Part shown: positions 1-11,800 of the stretch, piece by piece | Layout of the letters: each line of letters begins with the position of its first letter | Numbering within the stretch: position 1 is the stretch's first letter | Source of the DNA: Intoshia linei | Lineage: Eukaryota > Orthonectida > Rhopaluridae | Length of the DNA: 64,000 nucleotides | Assembly: GCA_001642005.1 (NCBI GenBank) | Contig: LWCA01000012.1 | Span: 1-64,000 of the forward strand | Reading direction: 5' to 3' | Notes under the pieces: generated by a model | What the model was told of the DNA's origin: nothing | The model's input: the letters and a program-made list of their open reading frames with translations, nothing else | Databases searched by the model: none | Translations under genes and position numbers: made by a program

Positions 1-200
1 AAGGTAATGTGAGAAAGTTTCTTAAGTACATTATGTATGTCATAATTATGATGATCAATGCGAATTGCAACTGTTATTTTTAATTTTTAGGCGATAAACG
101 ATCAATTAAAGAATGTATAAACGTCTTAATTTTAAAAAAAATTACAGGGGTCAACAATTTCCATATGGCTCGGGTCTACTACTGGCTCTCCAGTGTCCTG
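1..200. mobile_element. 3' end of a hAT-like element, cut by the window edge
   Basis: The last ~160 bases closely resemble the end of the complete element at 5665-6514: both contain a 'gcaac(t/g)gttatttttaattttta' stretch and finish with a similar 'ctactggct..cca' block and a CTG/TTG end. The 5' part lies outside the window, so the target duplication cannot be checked. Confidence 0.6.
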
Positions 201-1245
201 TCTGTGAATCACTATTTATTAAGAAAACCGACTGTCCAAAATATATAAAAAACTCAAAATCAAAGTTATTTACCTGATAAAAGATAACTTTCTCGACTAA
301 ATCCGCAAATTACCGTTTTTTAAAAATTTTAGAATTTTAAAAAACAAAAATATTTACGACAGAGTTTAAAATTACGACACTGTCACAAATTTCAACCTCA
401 GAAACGTGCATCATCACGTCAAAACCTCAAATTATATATTATTTTGAAAAATAAAGAGGTAAAATTTTAAAAATAATAAAAAATGATACATATTTATCCA
501 GTTCATATACACGAAAAATTTAGATTTCACAAAGTTCCGTCTTTACGGTCAAAATAGAACTTTACTATCCTTACTCTTTACTAACCTTTGCATATAAATG
601 AGTGCCAGTGTGTTACCGTTTGATTTATAATGAAGTCACTTTACTCATACTTGAAGTGTCCTAGAATTTAAAAAAACCCAATTTCTAATAGTTTTTCGAC
701 AGTTTGGTTTATCGCAAATTTGAGTTTGAGAAACTATCTTTTTTTTTGTAAAAAAATGAATCCTTGAATTAAAAAAATAAATAAATTAAATTCTGAGACC
801 ATTATTAAAATTATTAACACATATATCAACTTAGAAACTTCATCTTTTTGGCCACAACCACTAATTAAATATTTTTCTAAAATTTAATTGTTTCATTAAA
901 TTTCTATAAGTTAAATATTTAAATAAAAATTAACTCGAGACTCATAATTAGGTTTTAAAATTAAAATTTAATAATATCAAATTAAGCTGCTCAAACTAAA
1001 CTCAAGACTAAGATTAAACTAATCAACTCGTGAGTCACGACTAACTTATTCATCAAAATAAATAATTTTAATAAGAATAAAATAACAAAATAAAAATAAC
1101 ACTGACCGAAAACTGATAAAGTTTATCTTCAACTAATGTTTCAAAATAAACATTGTTCCCAATAGATTCGTTAGTAACATAAATAAAAACAAACACAATA
1201 AAAACTTTATTTGTTTAAAATTTTAACATTTAACAAACTTGAATT
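201..1245. other. AT-rich non-coding stretch left of RBM8A
   Basis: No gene seen. About 590-780 resembles the terminal part of the large dispersed repeat described at 40960-41465 (a 'gtgttaccgttt' block followed by short poly-A/T runs). The remainder is AT-rich sequence and probably holds the promoter of the RBM8A-like gene. Confidence 0.4.
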
Positions 1246-2536
1246 ATGCTTGAAGGAAGACTGGAAGATACACGTGAAGATTCTGAAATTTCAAATCGTA
1301 ATTATAGATAATTAATTAATAATTACTATATAACACAGGTTTGGTAAATTTAATGTAATATGCACATTAGGGTATCACATTTTTATTAAAATTTAGATTT
1401 AAATTAATTTGACTTGTAAAATTAAAGCAAGCATGGTAGCTGATTTTTACAATTTAATTTTACAACCGAGCCATACCACACATTTCAATAATAAAATGTG
1501 TTTTGGTTTAAAACTAGTATCTAATTCTTGGAAGTTTCAGAAAATTAACCAAATTTTGTGAACATTATATTATAATTATCCTATTATTAACAGATGAGGA
1601 TGTTAAAAAGAAGGGGCGTGGATTCAACACTTCCAGGGTAAAGACTGGAATAAAAAATTATGATACATTAGACACGCACGATAAATCTGCTGTACCAACA
1701 AGATGTATTTATTCGAAATAGTTAATTTTATAATAAAAATCTTAGCTGTCGAAGGATGGATTCTAATCGTCCGAAATCTGGATAAAGAACTTCATGAAGA
1801 TGATTTACGTGATGTCTTTGAAGAGTATGGAAAAATAAAGAATTTACATTTAAATATTGAACGACGAAGTGGGTATATCAAGGTACACAATTATAAAATC
1901 ATTTTTAATGTAAATTCCAAAATGTCTAATGTAGGAAATTTTAGTAATATTAATAATATAGTAGGGACATTAACCTGACCACTTTTTTAAATATATAATC
2001 TAAATCTGTCGCTATTGCTGCTTTTTATCTATGTATTACAATGAAACTTGGCTACAGTGAAAATTTTTATATTGGAAAATTGATTTTAAAATTATTTCTT
2101 ATAGTGATTTTAATATAAATACAAATGTTACAGTAGAATTTTCAACTTGTCTACAATGGATATGACAATAATTATAGTTTTGACAACATTTTTACATAAC
2201 GAAAATGGTTAACTTTTATAAAATGGAACTTGTTATAACAACTTAATTTTAAGGTCCATTGTAGACAGGTTATCTGTATATTTTAATATTGTATTGAAAA
2301 TAACGCCAAAACATTAGATTGAAACTAGGTTTCAAGGTACAATACACATTGATTGTAATAAAATTATTCTTGCTACCATGCCCACAATAATTTTATTTGA
2401 AATTTAGGGGTATGCCTTTATTGAATATGGCACTTTTAATGAAGCCAAGATGGCAATAATGGAGATGGACAATAAGGAGATTAATGATCAAACAATTTCG
2501 GTTGATTGGACTTTCATGAGGGGTCCAATAAATTAA
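1246..2536 (+). CDS. RBM8A: RNA-binding protein 8A (Y14/tsunagi), exon junction complex core
   Basis: Y14 pairs with Mago in the exon junction complex and acts in mRNA localisation and nonsense-mediated decay. Exons: 1594-1704, 1746-1882 and 2408-2536, with a tentative first exon 1246-1297 whose phase fits (142 aa in total). Visible landmarks are an Asp/Glu then KKKGRGF stretch, the family junction R-SVEGWIL, one RRM with RNP2-like ILIVRNL and an RNP1-region GYAFIEY, and a VDWTFMRGP end. The RS-rich tail of vertebrate Y14 is missing. Intron 2 is only 41 nt. The last intron holds a 129-bp inverted-repeat MITE. The RRM and the VEGWIL signature make the family near certain; the first exon is the weak part, since it rests on phase and position only. 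Confidence 0.9.
2144..2272. mobile_element. Small inverted-repeat MITE in the last RBM8A intron
   Basis: The ends are inverted copies of each other, about 18 bp around 'tgtctacaatgga', with one mismatch in the outer part. The element is ~129 bp and has no coding capacity. No clear target duplication was identified. Confidence 0.6.
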
Positions 2537-2598
2537 TATGTATAACATTTTGTAAAATAGTTTAATTATTTTATAATACATTTTTTATTTCATCAGAT

Positions 2599-2655
2599 AT
2601 GTCGCGTAACAGCAATGTACCATACAAAGCTACTTGGGATCCGTATACACGTTAG
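2599..2655 (+). other. Possible 18-residue terminal exon or uORF after RBM8A
   Basis: A 'catcag' acceptor is followed by a short open frame MSRNSNVPYKATWDPYTR and a stop. Its codon mix looks coding. It could be an alternative last exon of RBM8A only if a weak donor (gtccaa, within the codons after VDWTFMRG) is used; otherwise it may be chance. No other gene in the neighbourhood claims it. Confidence 0.25.
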
Positions 2656-3248
2656 ATATTACTTTAAAGGTAGTTATTTTTTTTCCAGTAAATTGTCTAA
2701 CATGATTGCATGCATTATTGATTTCTTTACTTTTTTATCGTTTTCAATTATTAGTTTAATTATCCAAATCCTTTTGTCCTCAATGATTGATGTTTGCACT
2801 AGAATAATCATTTTAATTGATGGTAATTTTTTTCTAAAAGCTATTGTTTGTGTTAAAAATGTATCCTAAAATACCCAAAGTAACGATAAAGCAACATTAA
2901 TGTAACTATCGTTATCATCACTTAGTCTAGAATGAATATACTATGTTAATTCATTCTCTACATAAAATATAATGTTTGGTATATAAGTTTCTAGTAGTAA
3001 ACTATTGAAGTTACTGCTATTAATTAATATAGTTTTCTCGTTGAAGAATGTACTTATAACTTCATTTTTATGAGTTATACACCCGATTACGTTATTCTCA
3101 AGAAGGACAAACTCGAAATCGCTATATGGAAAAAAATAAAATTCTAATTACTTGCTGTCATTAGCAATGTCGATTCTGCTTCAAATGAAATGTTTGAACG
3201 CTATTTAAAAATTTAGTTTATAATGTTAATTTAAAATTTTTTAATGTA
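2656..3248. other. Intergenic AT-rich stretch
   Basis: No gene recognised. One small hairpin is visible at about 2881-2916 (taacgata ... tatcgtta arms). The open frames are AT-rich and look like shadows. Confidence 0.4.
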
Positions 3249-3250
3249 TA

Positions 3251-4084
3251 CACTCCGTTTCAAAAATAATGCAACATTATTAAAAGCTCTATAATAATTT
3301 TTACAATTATTTTTGTGGTCACAGATTAAATTTGACATTAGTAAAAATGATATTACATTATATTTAATTTAAATAATCACAAAATATTTTAATTAAAAAA
3401 TGTTATAGCAAAAAAACTAAATTTTAAATAAATGTTTCAAAAATAACGTAATTCTAAAATGGATACCATTTATTACCATAATATGATTAGCACAAATTTA
3501 TTGTCTCAAGGAAAAATTTGATGTTTTTCAACAAGACAATGCACCCATACATGTTTCAAATTCATCAAAAAAATTTTTTATGACTAAGAATGTTGAGTTG
3601 TTGTCTTGGCCACCAATGTCACCGGACCTGAACCCATTGAAAATCTTTGGGGAATTATGACTAGGGCATTATATAAGAAAAATATAAATTATTATTCGAT
3701 TGAGACACTAAAAAGGGCAATTAAGAAGGAATGGGATAGTATTAGCCCTGACATGAAATTATGAATGGTCGTATTTTTAAGTTAATAAAGGCAAATGGAT
3801 CGTTTCTTCACGAATATTAGGTAAAGCGTTGATTTTATATAATATATTATTTAGATTTAAAAAAAGTTGCGTTATTTTTGAAACACTTTTTAATTGTAAA
3901 AATTATTAAACTTTTTGATAAATTGGGTTTATATATATTTTTTCATTTGACATCTCTTAGAAAAATAAAATATGTAAACAGTTACATTAATTTTATCGTT
4001 ACAAGTTTGTATTTTCTCAATTTAATATTTTGTAAGCCTTTAAAAATAAACAAATACGAGTTGCGTTATTTTTAAAATGGAGTG
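3251..4084 (+). mobile_element. Tc1/mariner-like transposon with inverted ends and TA duplication
   Basis: The termini CACTCCGTTTCAAAAATAA and its inverted, diverged copy at 4060-4084 are each flanked by TA (3249-3250 and 4085-4086), the Tc1/mariner target. Similar 'caaaaataacg' motifs also lie inside (about 3430 and 3870), so the element has subterminal repeats or is two nested relatives. It is 834 bp, shorter than an autonomous Tc1, and encloses only the C-terminal part of the transposase. Confidence 0.85.
3505..3830 (+). pseudogene. Broken Tc1-like transposase, C-terminal half
   Basis: The frame reads FQQDNAPIHVS and then LSWPPMSPDLNP, the Tc1 family's second catalytic Asp and the third Asp/Glu block. 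A one-base loss just after DLNP shifts the frame before an ENLWG-like motif, and the remainder (ALYKKNINYYSIETLKRAI) continues in the new frame. The N-terminal DNA-binding region and first catalytic Asp are absent. It cannot encode an active enzyme. Confidence 0.85.
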
Positions 4085-4349
4085 TACCTTAATTGATTCT
4101 ATATATGTAGTAATAATTTTCTTGTCATATTCAGTGAACTTTAAATGTACATTTGCATATATCACTAGTTTTATTAAGCCATGGAATCTGTTCTAATTGA
4201 ACATTTTTTACATAATTAAACCGTACCTCTTGAAGCAACCTTGTAATCAGCAAATATGCATTATAGATTGGTAATGAGCTTATATAAGAAATAAGCTGAC
4301 AATCAGTCGCATACTTTAACTAAATTGAGCTACAATTAAAAATATTACA

Positions 4350-4897
4350 TTAAACCCGATATTGTTCCAAATATCTGGTTATTATTAGAAAAACTGGTGT
4401 AATGTTCCAATTGTCGTTATGTTTATCGTTTTGTTTCTTCGTTTCGCTTTTGGCAAATATGTAAAAAGCATACAAAAATGATTGTAACCGTGATTTAAAG
4501 TACCATGGACGCAACTTTATAAATTTGAGGGCCATGCTTAACCCTTCTTCATATTTTGCATTGGTTAAATCAGTAGACCAATTAAGTACATTGCATGTTG
4601 AAATTCTCAATAAATCGAATGCGTTGATAGCATCAAGTTTATTTTGACAATGGAAAACGTTTTAAAAGTATCGGTAAAGGTAAAGAATGTCATCTCTCAA
4701 CCTATCCCACATTTTGTGGACTATTGTGATTTTTATTAATCCGTTTATATCTTCTGTGATGTATTCTATACGACTTAATGGTAATAATTCTTTAGATGTC
4801 TGCAATTTGATTCGAATCCATTTTTTCATCAACTTAGACTTGAATCCTTTTTCAAATATTTCTACCGTTTCTTCGTTGGTTTTATTAATTATATAGC
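4350..4897 (-). pseudogene. Unrecognised coding relic in two frames
   Basis: Two consecutive open stretches on the minus strand have protein-like composition. The upstream one (4897 down to about 4660) contains FKSKLMKKWIRIKLQTSKEL and ends WDRLRDDILYLYRYF before a stop. The downstream one (about 4660 to 4350) contains KLDAINAFDLLRISTCNVL and ALKFIKLRPWYFKSRLQSFL. No splice donor sits between them, so a frameshift is the simpler explanation. A candidate donor (gtttaa) lies just before the final stop. I do not recognise the family. Tc1-like and hAT elements flank the piece, so it may be a fragment of a gene broken up by transposons. Confidence 0.5.
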
Positions 4898-5099
4898 ATT
4901 GTCATGATGATTCATTAATTTTGAGTGAAATTTGTGATGATTAACTCATATCAACGTATAAACTATTTCAAAAGATTCAGAAAATTTAGATGATATTGCG
5001 ATGAGTTGAATTACTATGAAAAGATAATCTGTTGTAGATATAATATTCAAACAAATTAAAATTTTCCAAGTAAAATGTGTAATAGTAATTCTTCAATAC

Positions 5100-5449
5100 C
5101 AGGGATGTCAATTATGCGGTCCTCGGGCCATTAACGGTCCCACTTATAAAATGTGCGGCCTGTGTTATAATATAAATTTTTATTTTTTATAACAATTTTT
5201 TACACATATTTCTTATTTTACAGTTTTTTCATATATTTTGCATGATTTATTTATTCATTATTACAATTTTAACATTATTTGTATACTTTCTCCATTTTTA
5301 TTGATTCATATTTCATTTTATGAATTACAATTATTATAAATTAATTAAATCTGTTAGTTTTAACATAATTTTTTAAGTAAAGATTTTTTTTTGTGCGGCC
5401 CGCGTACTAATTTTTTTTCACATTTGGCAAATTGAGTCTGACAATTCTG
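5100..5449. mobile_element. hAT-type MITE with exact 8-bp target duplication
   Basis: Target duplication TTCAATAC occurs at 5092-5099 and 5450-5457. The element begins cagggatgtcaatt and ends with an inverted, diverged copy (gacaattctg). A block rich in 'gtgcggcc' is shared with a partial relative near 44640-44730. It is 350 bp and non-coding. Confidence 0.85.
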
Positions 5450-5664
5450 TTCAATACTAATGTATTGAGTGGACATATTTTTCATATTAAATTTATGCAG
5501 CAAGTAACTGATAATGCGAAAAAATTTTCAACAATTGAATGCAAATTTTTAAGATGCTGAAAATTATTAGATTAAATTATAATTGGTTGGTAATATTTAA
5601 GAGGATGTATATTATCTTTATTATTATAAATACAAAGTTAAAATATTAATTATTGCGATACAAT

Positions 5665-6514
5665 CAGGACCGTGGAGAGGGCGCTAGGGGGCCTACTTTT
5701 TAAATTTATTAATAGGTAATGTTGGAAAATTATAGTATAATATAATGTTCCATTAACATTAAAATTAGTGCCGTGTAAATAACTAAAACTAAGACTAAAA
5801 TATGTTTATAAAGTGAAGATTCGGTTAATTATTGATACATAATTGGTATTTTTAAGTATTTATTAAATTGGTACTGAATATATATAATTACATTAAATAT
5901 GACAAAATAAATTTTTATAATTTTATTTTTTTTGGAATTTTGCTATTTATGACAATTTTTAGGATTGGACTGTTTTTACTTTATTTTTAATATTATACAC
6001 ACATTTTGTCTAATAAATTAAAAAAATGAAATAAAAATTGTTTTTAAAATTCTTTACGCAAATTTTAACAAACAAAAAATCAAGATAGAGTAATTCACTT
6101 TAAAGTACAAAGTAATGTGATATGAGGGTTTCACCTGACAAAAATTTGGGAACCACTCCTTCAAAGGAATGATAATAGTTAATAGTAGGATTTTTAAATT
6201 AGATTTTCAACGTGAATTTATTTTTTGAGTATAATAAAAATGTGTCCTCGGCAGAGCTAAGTCCTGTTTGTATGTAGTACATAACAGTCAACCTAGTACT
6301 GTATAATAAATAATTACGTAGTGTATATTAACATTTTACATATTTACTGTTGATATCTTAATGATCACGTTCGAATTTGCAACGGTTATTTTTAATTTTT
6401 AAATAATGAACTATCTCTTAAGCCATATATAGATGTTCCATTTTCTTAAAAAAATTTATAGGGGCGTAAAATTTTCATCTGGCCCGGGCCTACTGCTGGC
6501 TTTCCACGGCCTTG
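5665..6514. mobile_element. 850-bp hAT-like non-autonomous element
   Basis: Exact target duplication GATACAAT at 5657-5664 and 6515-6522. The ends are caggaccgtggaga and the inverted tttccacggccttg. It has no transposase. It contains (6110-6305) the 190-bp repeat found again at 41625 and 63815. Its last ~160 bases recur at the left edge of the window. Confidence 0.85.
6248..6305 (+). repeat. Hairpin module copy 1 (GCAGAGCTAGG family)
   Basis: The core reads ggcagagctaagtcctgttt and continues through gtagtacataacagtcaacctagt. The two halves can fold back on each other: CTAGGT/ACCTAG outer arms and CTGTTTGTAC/GTACATAACAG inner arms (consensus over copies). It sits inside the hAT-like element 5665-6514. 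Confidence 0.7.
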
Positions 6515-6522
6515 GATACAAT

Positions 6523-8878
6523 ACAAGATTTTATTAAATTAAAATATTAAATTATATTTATTAAAAACTTTTAAAAATATATGTGTTGCTGTGGTTGTAA
6601 TTGCCTTGATGGGTTGCCCATCTTTTGTGAAAAATTTGTTTTTTTTAAATAAAAATTTATTTAAAATTATTTAGGTATTAGGTAACTCATTTATTTTGAG
6701 TTTATAATAAACTTTATGTATAGTGTTATACTACATGTATTAGGGTGTCACATTTTTTGGAAAATTTTAAAATTCGTTGGGCAATTAGCACTACAAATGT
6801 GTATTTTTAAAATAGAAAAACTAATTCGCCATCAAAAACATTTAACGGTATCTATTCGAGTTGCGTTTGTCATTTTAAATATCCCTTTAAAAATATTATG
6901 GAGAAATTAAAACTGAACTTTAGTTTAACGGAAATTGGCGTTTGAGCTTTTAAACGTGGTACCGACTTTATAATATTGTTCTTTATGTTTAGTTATACAG
7001 TTTATTCTTTTAAATTTGTTTCTAGCTCAATTTTTTTGGATTTTATTAACGATTTAATTTCTCGAATTCTGGCAATTTACATCATTTAAATTGTATTCAA
7101 TGCATAATATGCATTGCATATAATATAAGAAGAAAGATTTTTGAGTGTTGTCTAGTGTAATCATCTCAAAAAATCGATTTAAATATAAAAAGCGACTCTC
7201 AGCAGAGGTATTTATTCTATGTACGAAGTAAATAATAGTCAAGCTAGTATAAAATAAAATTAAACAAGTAACAGATACATGAACCATTAACACATAAACG
7301 TACAAAAGTGATAATATTATTAATATTAATTAAATTAACAATAACAAATTATACACGTTACAATTAATATATTTATACTATTTATAATTATTGTCACGAA
7401 TCGTGTATCATGTATCGTGAGTCACGATACATGTTTAATCTTATCTAATCAAATCAATATCTTATCAAAATCGTTATTTACCAAAACATACTAATATCTG
7501 TTGGAATATGTTTAAATTATTTAAACAGAAACTACTTAAAACCTAGTAAAACCAATCAAAATATTTTGACAATAACTAAATTATTTCCAAAATGAGTAGA
7601 ATTGAGATAATTAAACTTAAATATTGTTAAACCTCCTTTAATCTTATATAACCTGTCGGAACCTTTATAAAATTTTTGAAAATGTATATTTTATTCTTAT
7701 GATTTATATTTAGATTATGAGTAAATAACATTAAACATTTATAAAACATAAATAATTAAGTAACATGAATATTCCCATAAAATTCACATTTAATCTTTGT
7801 CATTTTCTGTCAAATGTAAAGATTTAAAGGTTCCAAAAATTCAAATTAGTATTATAATTTAACCTTAAATTGATTGTGATATATTATTAATTTATTTTGT
7901 AAAATTTCCATTATACTGATTTAATCAAAATAGATTCAAAAATTTGATAACATCTGCCATTTGAACCATGATATTGATGAGAATTGACAGTATTAGTATA
8001 ATAGTTAATTGTATTAAAATTGTAAAAAATTATAGTTTAACATTTTTAACTTTAAATCATTATACTTGAATGAAGTAACTTGATGTTATAAATGTATATT
8101 AAGAAGAATATAGGAGTAAACTGTACTTTGTACATTAAAAATAGTATATTTTGTCGAGAACATATTTTATTGATTATATAGACATGGGAATTGTTATTAT
8201 CTGCATAATGGTATATAAAAATTTAATTGACGTGAATCATTCACGATGAATGTGACTATTCACATTCAAGAAATATTTCATTTATAGAGATAACGTGGTT
8301 GATAACACAATAGATAACGAAAATGTAAGTATTTAAATGAAATTAAAAGAACGAAACTCATAAACCAAAGTAAACTAATGTCATGTAACTAATACAAATT
8401 AATATTTACATGTTAAATTCACAAATTTACAAACTCGCAATTATGACATTTTGCTAATAAAACACCGCAATTTTCAATAAATCGATATTTTTCAAATTAA
8501 ATTAAATATTATAATGAAGATTGTGACTATAATAAAGCTGAACATCTTTTAAAGTTATCGGTTATTTTCAAGATTTAAAAATCCATACATGAAATAATTT
8601 TCCGACGAAATTTTATCAACACCATTAGATTGACAGACCATCATTTCAGTGTATCTAATGCATGTTTTAATGAGCTTGGAAACTCGTATACTTGATATTA
8701 TTGATATTTAAGTCTGACGGTACTTTGTGATGGTTACTTTTAATAACTTGTCTTTATGAAATATTTAATTTAATTCTATTCAATATTAAGTCATTTCATT
8801 TTGTTTATATATTGTGATACATTAACACATTGCAATTTATATTAATTTTTATATTTATTCACTTAATTAATTAATTAA
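6523..8878. other. Repeat-filled intergenic region before the adhesion receptor
   Basis: 6720-7080 belongs to a dispersed repeat also seen at 15440-15560 and, inverted, at 28850-29290 (shared 'tttctagctcaatttttttgg' and 'attcgagttgcg' blocks). A diverged hairpin-module copy lies at 7196-7262. A perfect palindrome lies at 7409-7433. From about 7440 to 8878 I see only AT-rich sequence, presumably the receptor's upstream region. Confidence 0.5.
7409..7433. repeat. Perfect 12+1+12 palindrome
   Basis: CATGTATCGTGA, a single G, then its exact reverse complement. A related CACGAATCGTG block precedes it by a few bases. This could be a dimeric transcription-factor site or a small hairpin, about 1.45 kb upstream of the receptor start codon. 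Confidence 0.7.
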
Positions 8879-11800
8879 ATGAAGAAATTTGATAATATTA
8901 TAACATTTATTATTCTTTGTTGCTTCTCGTTTATATTTCAAGCTGGTATATTTAATTTTTAAAAAATTAATAAATAGTAGATTCTGTATTTTGTATCTAT
9001 TTTCATTTTAGATGTGTCTATTATTAAGGGTTTAATTGTTTTATATACACGTTTTAGCTAAATCTTTTGACATATCACCTAAGGAAGCCACAATCAAATT
9101 AGGAAATTCTGCCACCTTTAACTGTTCTTTCACAAACATAAACTCAAAATTAATTACATGGATTGATCCAAATGGAGTCACAATTTCGAGTAATAAATCG
9201 AATCGATTTATTGTCAAAATTCATGAAACCTATTCACTCTTACATATCAAGAACACTCAAATTCAGGATAAGGGATTATATGTTTGCATTTATGATGAAA
9301 TGATGAACAATGCTGCTAAATGCAATCTGAATTTTAAGAGTAAGTTTTTGGAATTTTAATCAATTGTGAAAAGTTTCATTTCTGGTTAATAGTGTACAGT
9401 GTACTGTAATTGTTTGTGATGTATGTAAATTTTGACACAATACTTTTTATTGAGTTTTTAAAATTTAAAAAATACTTAGTAACGTACTGAGTTAAAAAAA
9501 CAAAGTTGAACATACTAGTAACAACCACCCTTAGATAGTATTTTTTTTATTTTTTTTATCTTAATTATGAAAAATTTTCCAAATTTATTAGATCAAGCCA
9601 AGGTGTCAGATGAAAATAATGTTCCTTGAAATTGTGAAAATATGCTCGTGAAAATTTTGTTGATTTTTATTATGAAAATTTAAATTTTGAGATTAGTTTC
9701 ACGGTCAAAATTTAATTTTATTTATTTAATTAATCATTTATTTTTTTTAATTTGCATTTATTCTGCACCAGATCGAATGGGCGTTTTGTCGATATATGCT
9801 ATTGTTGAATATCAACTCATTTATTAAAAATAATAGACCTTGACATGTTAGATGGTTATGTGACTCTTCCACCCACATGCAGAACCCAAACTTTCAGAAC
9901 CTTACCGCCCTTTTGGAATTCGTTGTTTTAAATTATTCATTTGAAAACCTTTTCTTTTTTTTTGAACATTATAACTATTTTTTATGTCGAATTTAAATTT
10001 TCAATCCAGATCGGTGGAACCGGCTGGGGGTATATGACACTATATGACATAGTGTACAGCAGCCATTCTCAACGGGGTCCATGAAAATTATACACATTTA
10101 TTCATATTATAGAAATTTTCAGTACATACATTTTAATGGTCAATTTTTTTTTAACTAACGTCATATTTTCAAATAATAAAGTCGTTTATTCAAAGTAAAC
10201 AAATAAAACTGACTTTAGTTTTAAAAAAAAGACTACAATTTTAAAATATGACGTTAACTATGAAAAAATGAATTTATGTTAGTGATTTTTAAAAAAAATT
10301 TAATTCAAATAAACTAAAATTGATTAAGATCGACATTTTTTCTTCACAGGATCGCTTATCTGCATATATTGTAAAATTGAATAATAATGTTAATATTAAA
10401 ATTTAAAAATTTGTTTAATATTAATAGTTCATCAACTTTATCATCTCGAAAAAGTAGAGTACTCTATCTCATTTGGCCATCATTCGTTTCACACAAATGT
10501 AACGATTCATTAAAAATTGTAATTATTATTAATTTTTTTGGGGTCCACAGAGAAAAAGGGTTGAGAATGTCTGGTGTACAGTGTACACTGTACAGAATGA
10601 TCCATTTTGTTGACGATTAAATAACATACAATATTAATATACGCAGTGACATTGAGTAGCTATTTCACTCAAAGCGGTTTGAGCATGGTTGGTTCTAACA
10701 CGAAAAAAATCATTATTCCTGATCAAAACTACGTATTTTTCTCAAACACAAAAACTAAATTTAGTTACAAAGGAATGAAACTAATTACATATATTTAAAA
10801 TTTTCCAGTAATTACTACATAAATAAAGATTATAATTTACAGTACAATTACAGTGTATGTCTCGTGACTAGTACGGTTAATGTAAAGTGGCCAGAAAAAT
10901 ACATACTATCACTTTTAGTTTATTTGGAATAAATTTTAAGCCAAAAATTTTTGTTCGTCATCATAGATAAGTGTTTTGGCTTTACATTTATCATCAAATA
11001 AACTCAAATTGATAGTACGTATTCAGTATCCTCTTTTAATAAGTAATAAATATTTTGTTTACATAATTAATGGATTCAACCCATTAAAAAACAATAAATA
11101 TAAAAAACGAAGGAATTAATTTATGAGATTGAAACCAATATTTCTGTATTTCAAATATATAAACATTTAATTACCATATTTTTTAAATTATGAGATGAAC
11201 ATTTAAACTTTCATTTTGAATTTTAATTCAAAAATTTAAAAAATATTGGTTGATAACATATTAAAAGTAATTTTTGACGGGGAATGCGTTAATTTCTATG
11301 GTTGAAATTTTGTATTTAGATCAACTAGAATAATATGTATTTTTTTAAAAATAAAAAAAAAGAAGATAGTAAACAGTAAATTGCTTTTTTGATCGTGAAA
11401 TCTTAACTTTGTGAAATTATTATTTTTATTGTATGTTAACTGGAAAAAGCTGATTCAATGTGATCTTTTTTAAAATTCTAGAAATTAGTTTTCTCATATT
11501 TCAAAATAATGCATAACTGGGTGTTTTGATATGGAAGGTAGAAATTTTTCATTTTCAAACTTATCTTATTATCTAAAACGGCCAAATTGAGTTAAGGATT
11601 TTTGTTTTTGAAATATCTGGGACTGTCAGTTTTCTCAATAAATGGTTACTTACAGATGCTCATTTTTAGCAGTTACTTTATACAAGCAAGGATAGTATTT
11701 AATGAATTTTTTTTCACCATTGAATTTCTTATATAAAGTTAAATAGTTTCACACTAAAATAGCGATTAGTTTGACATTATAAAGTACCCCATTGAACTCG

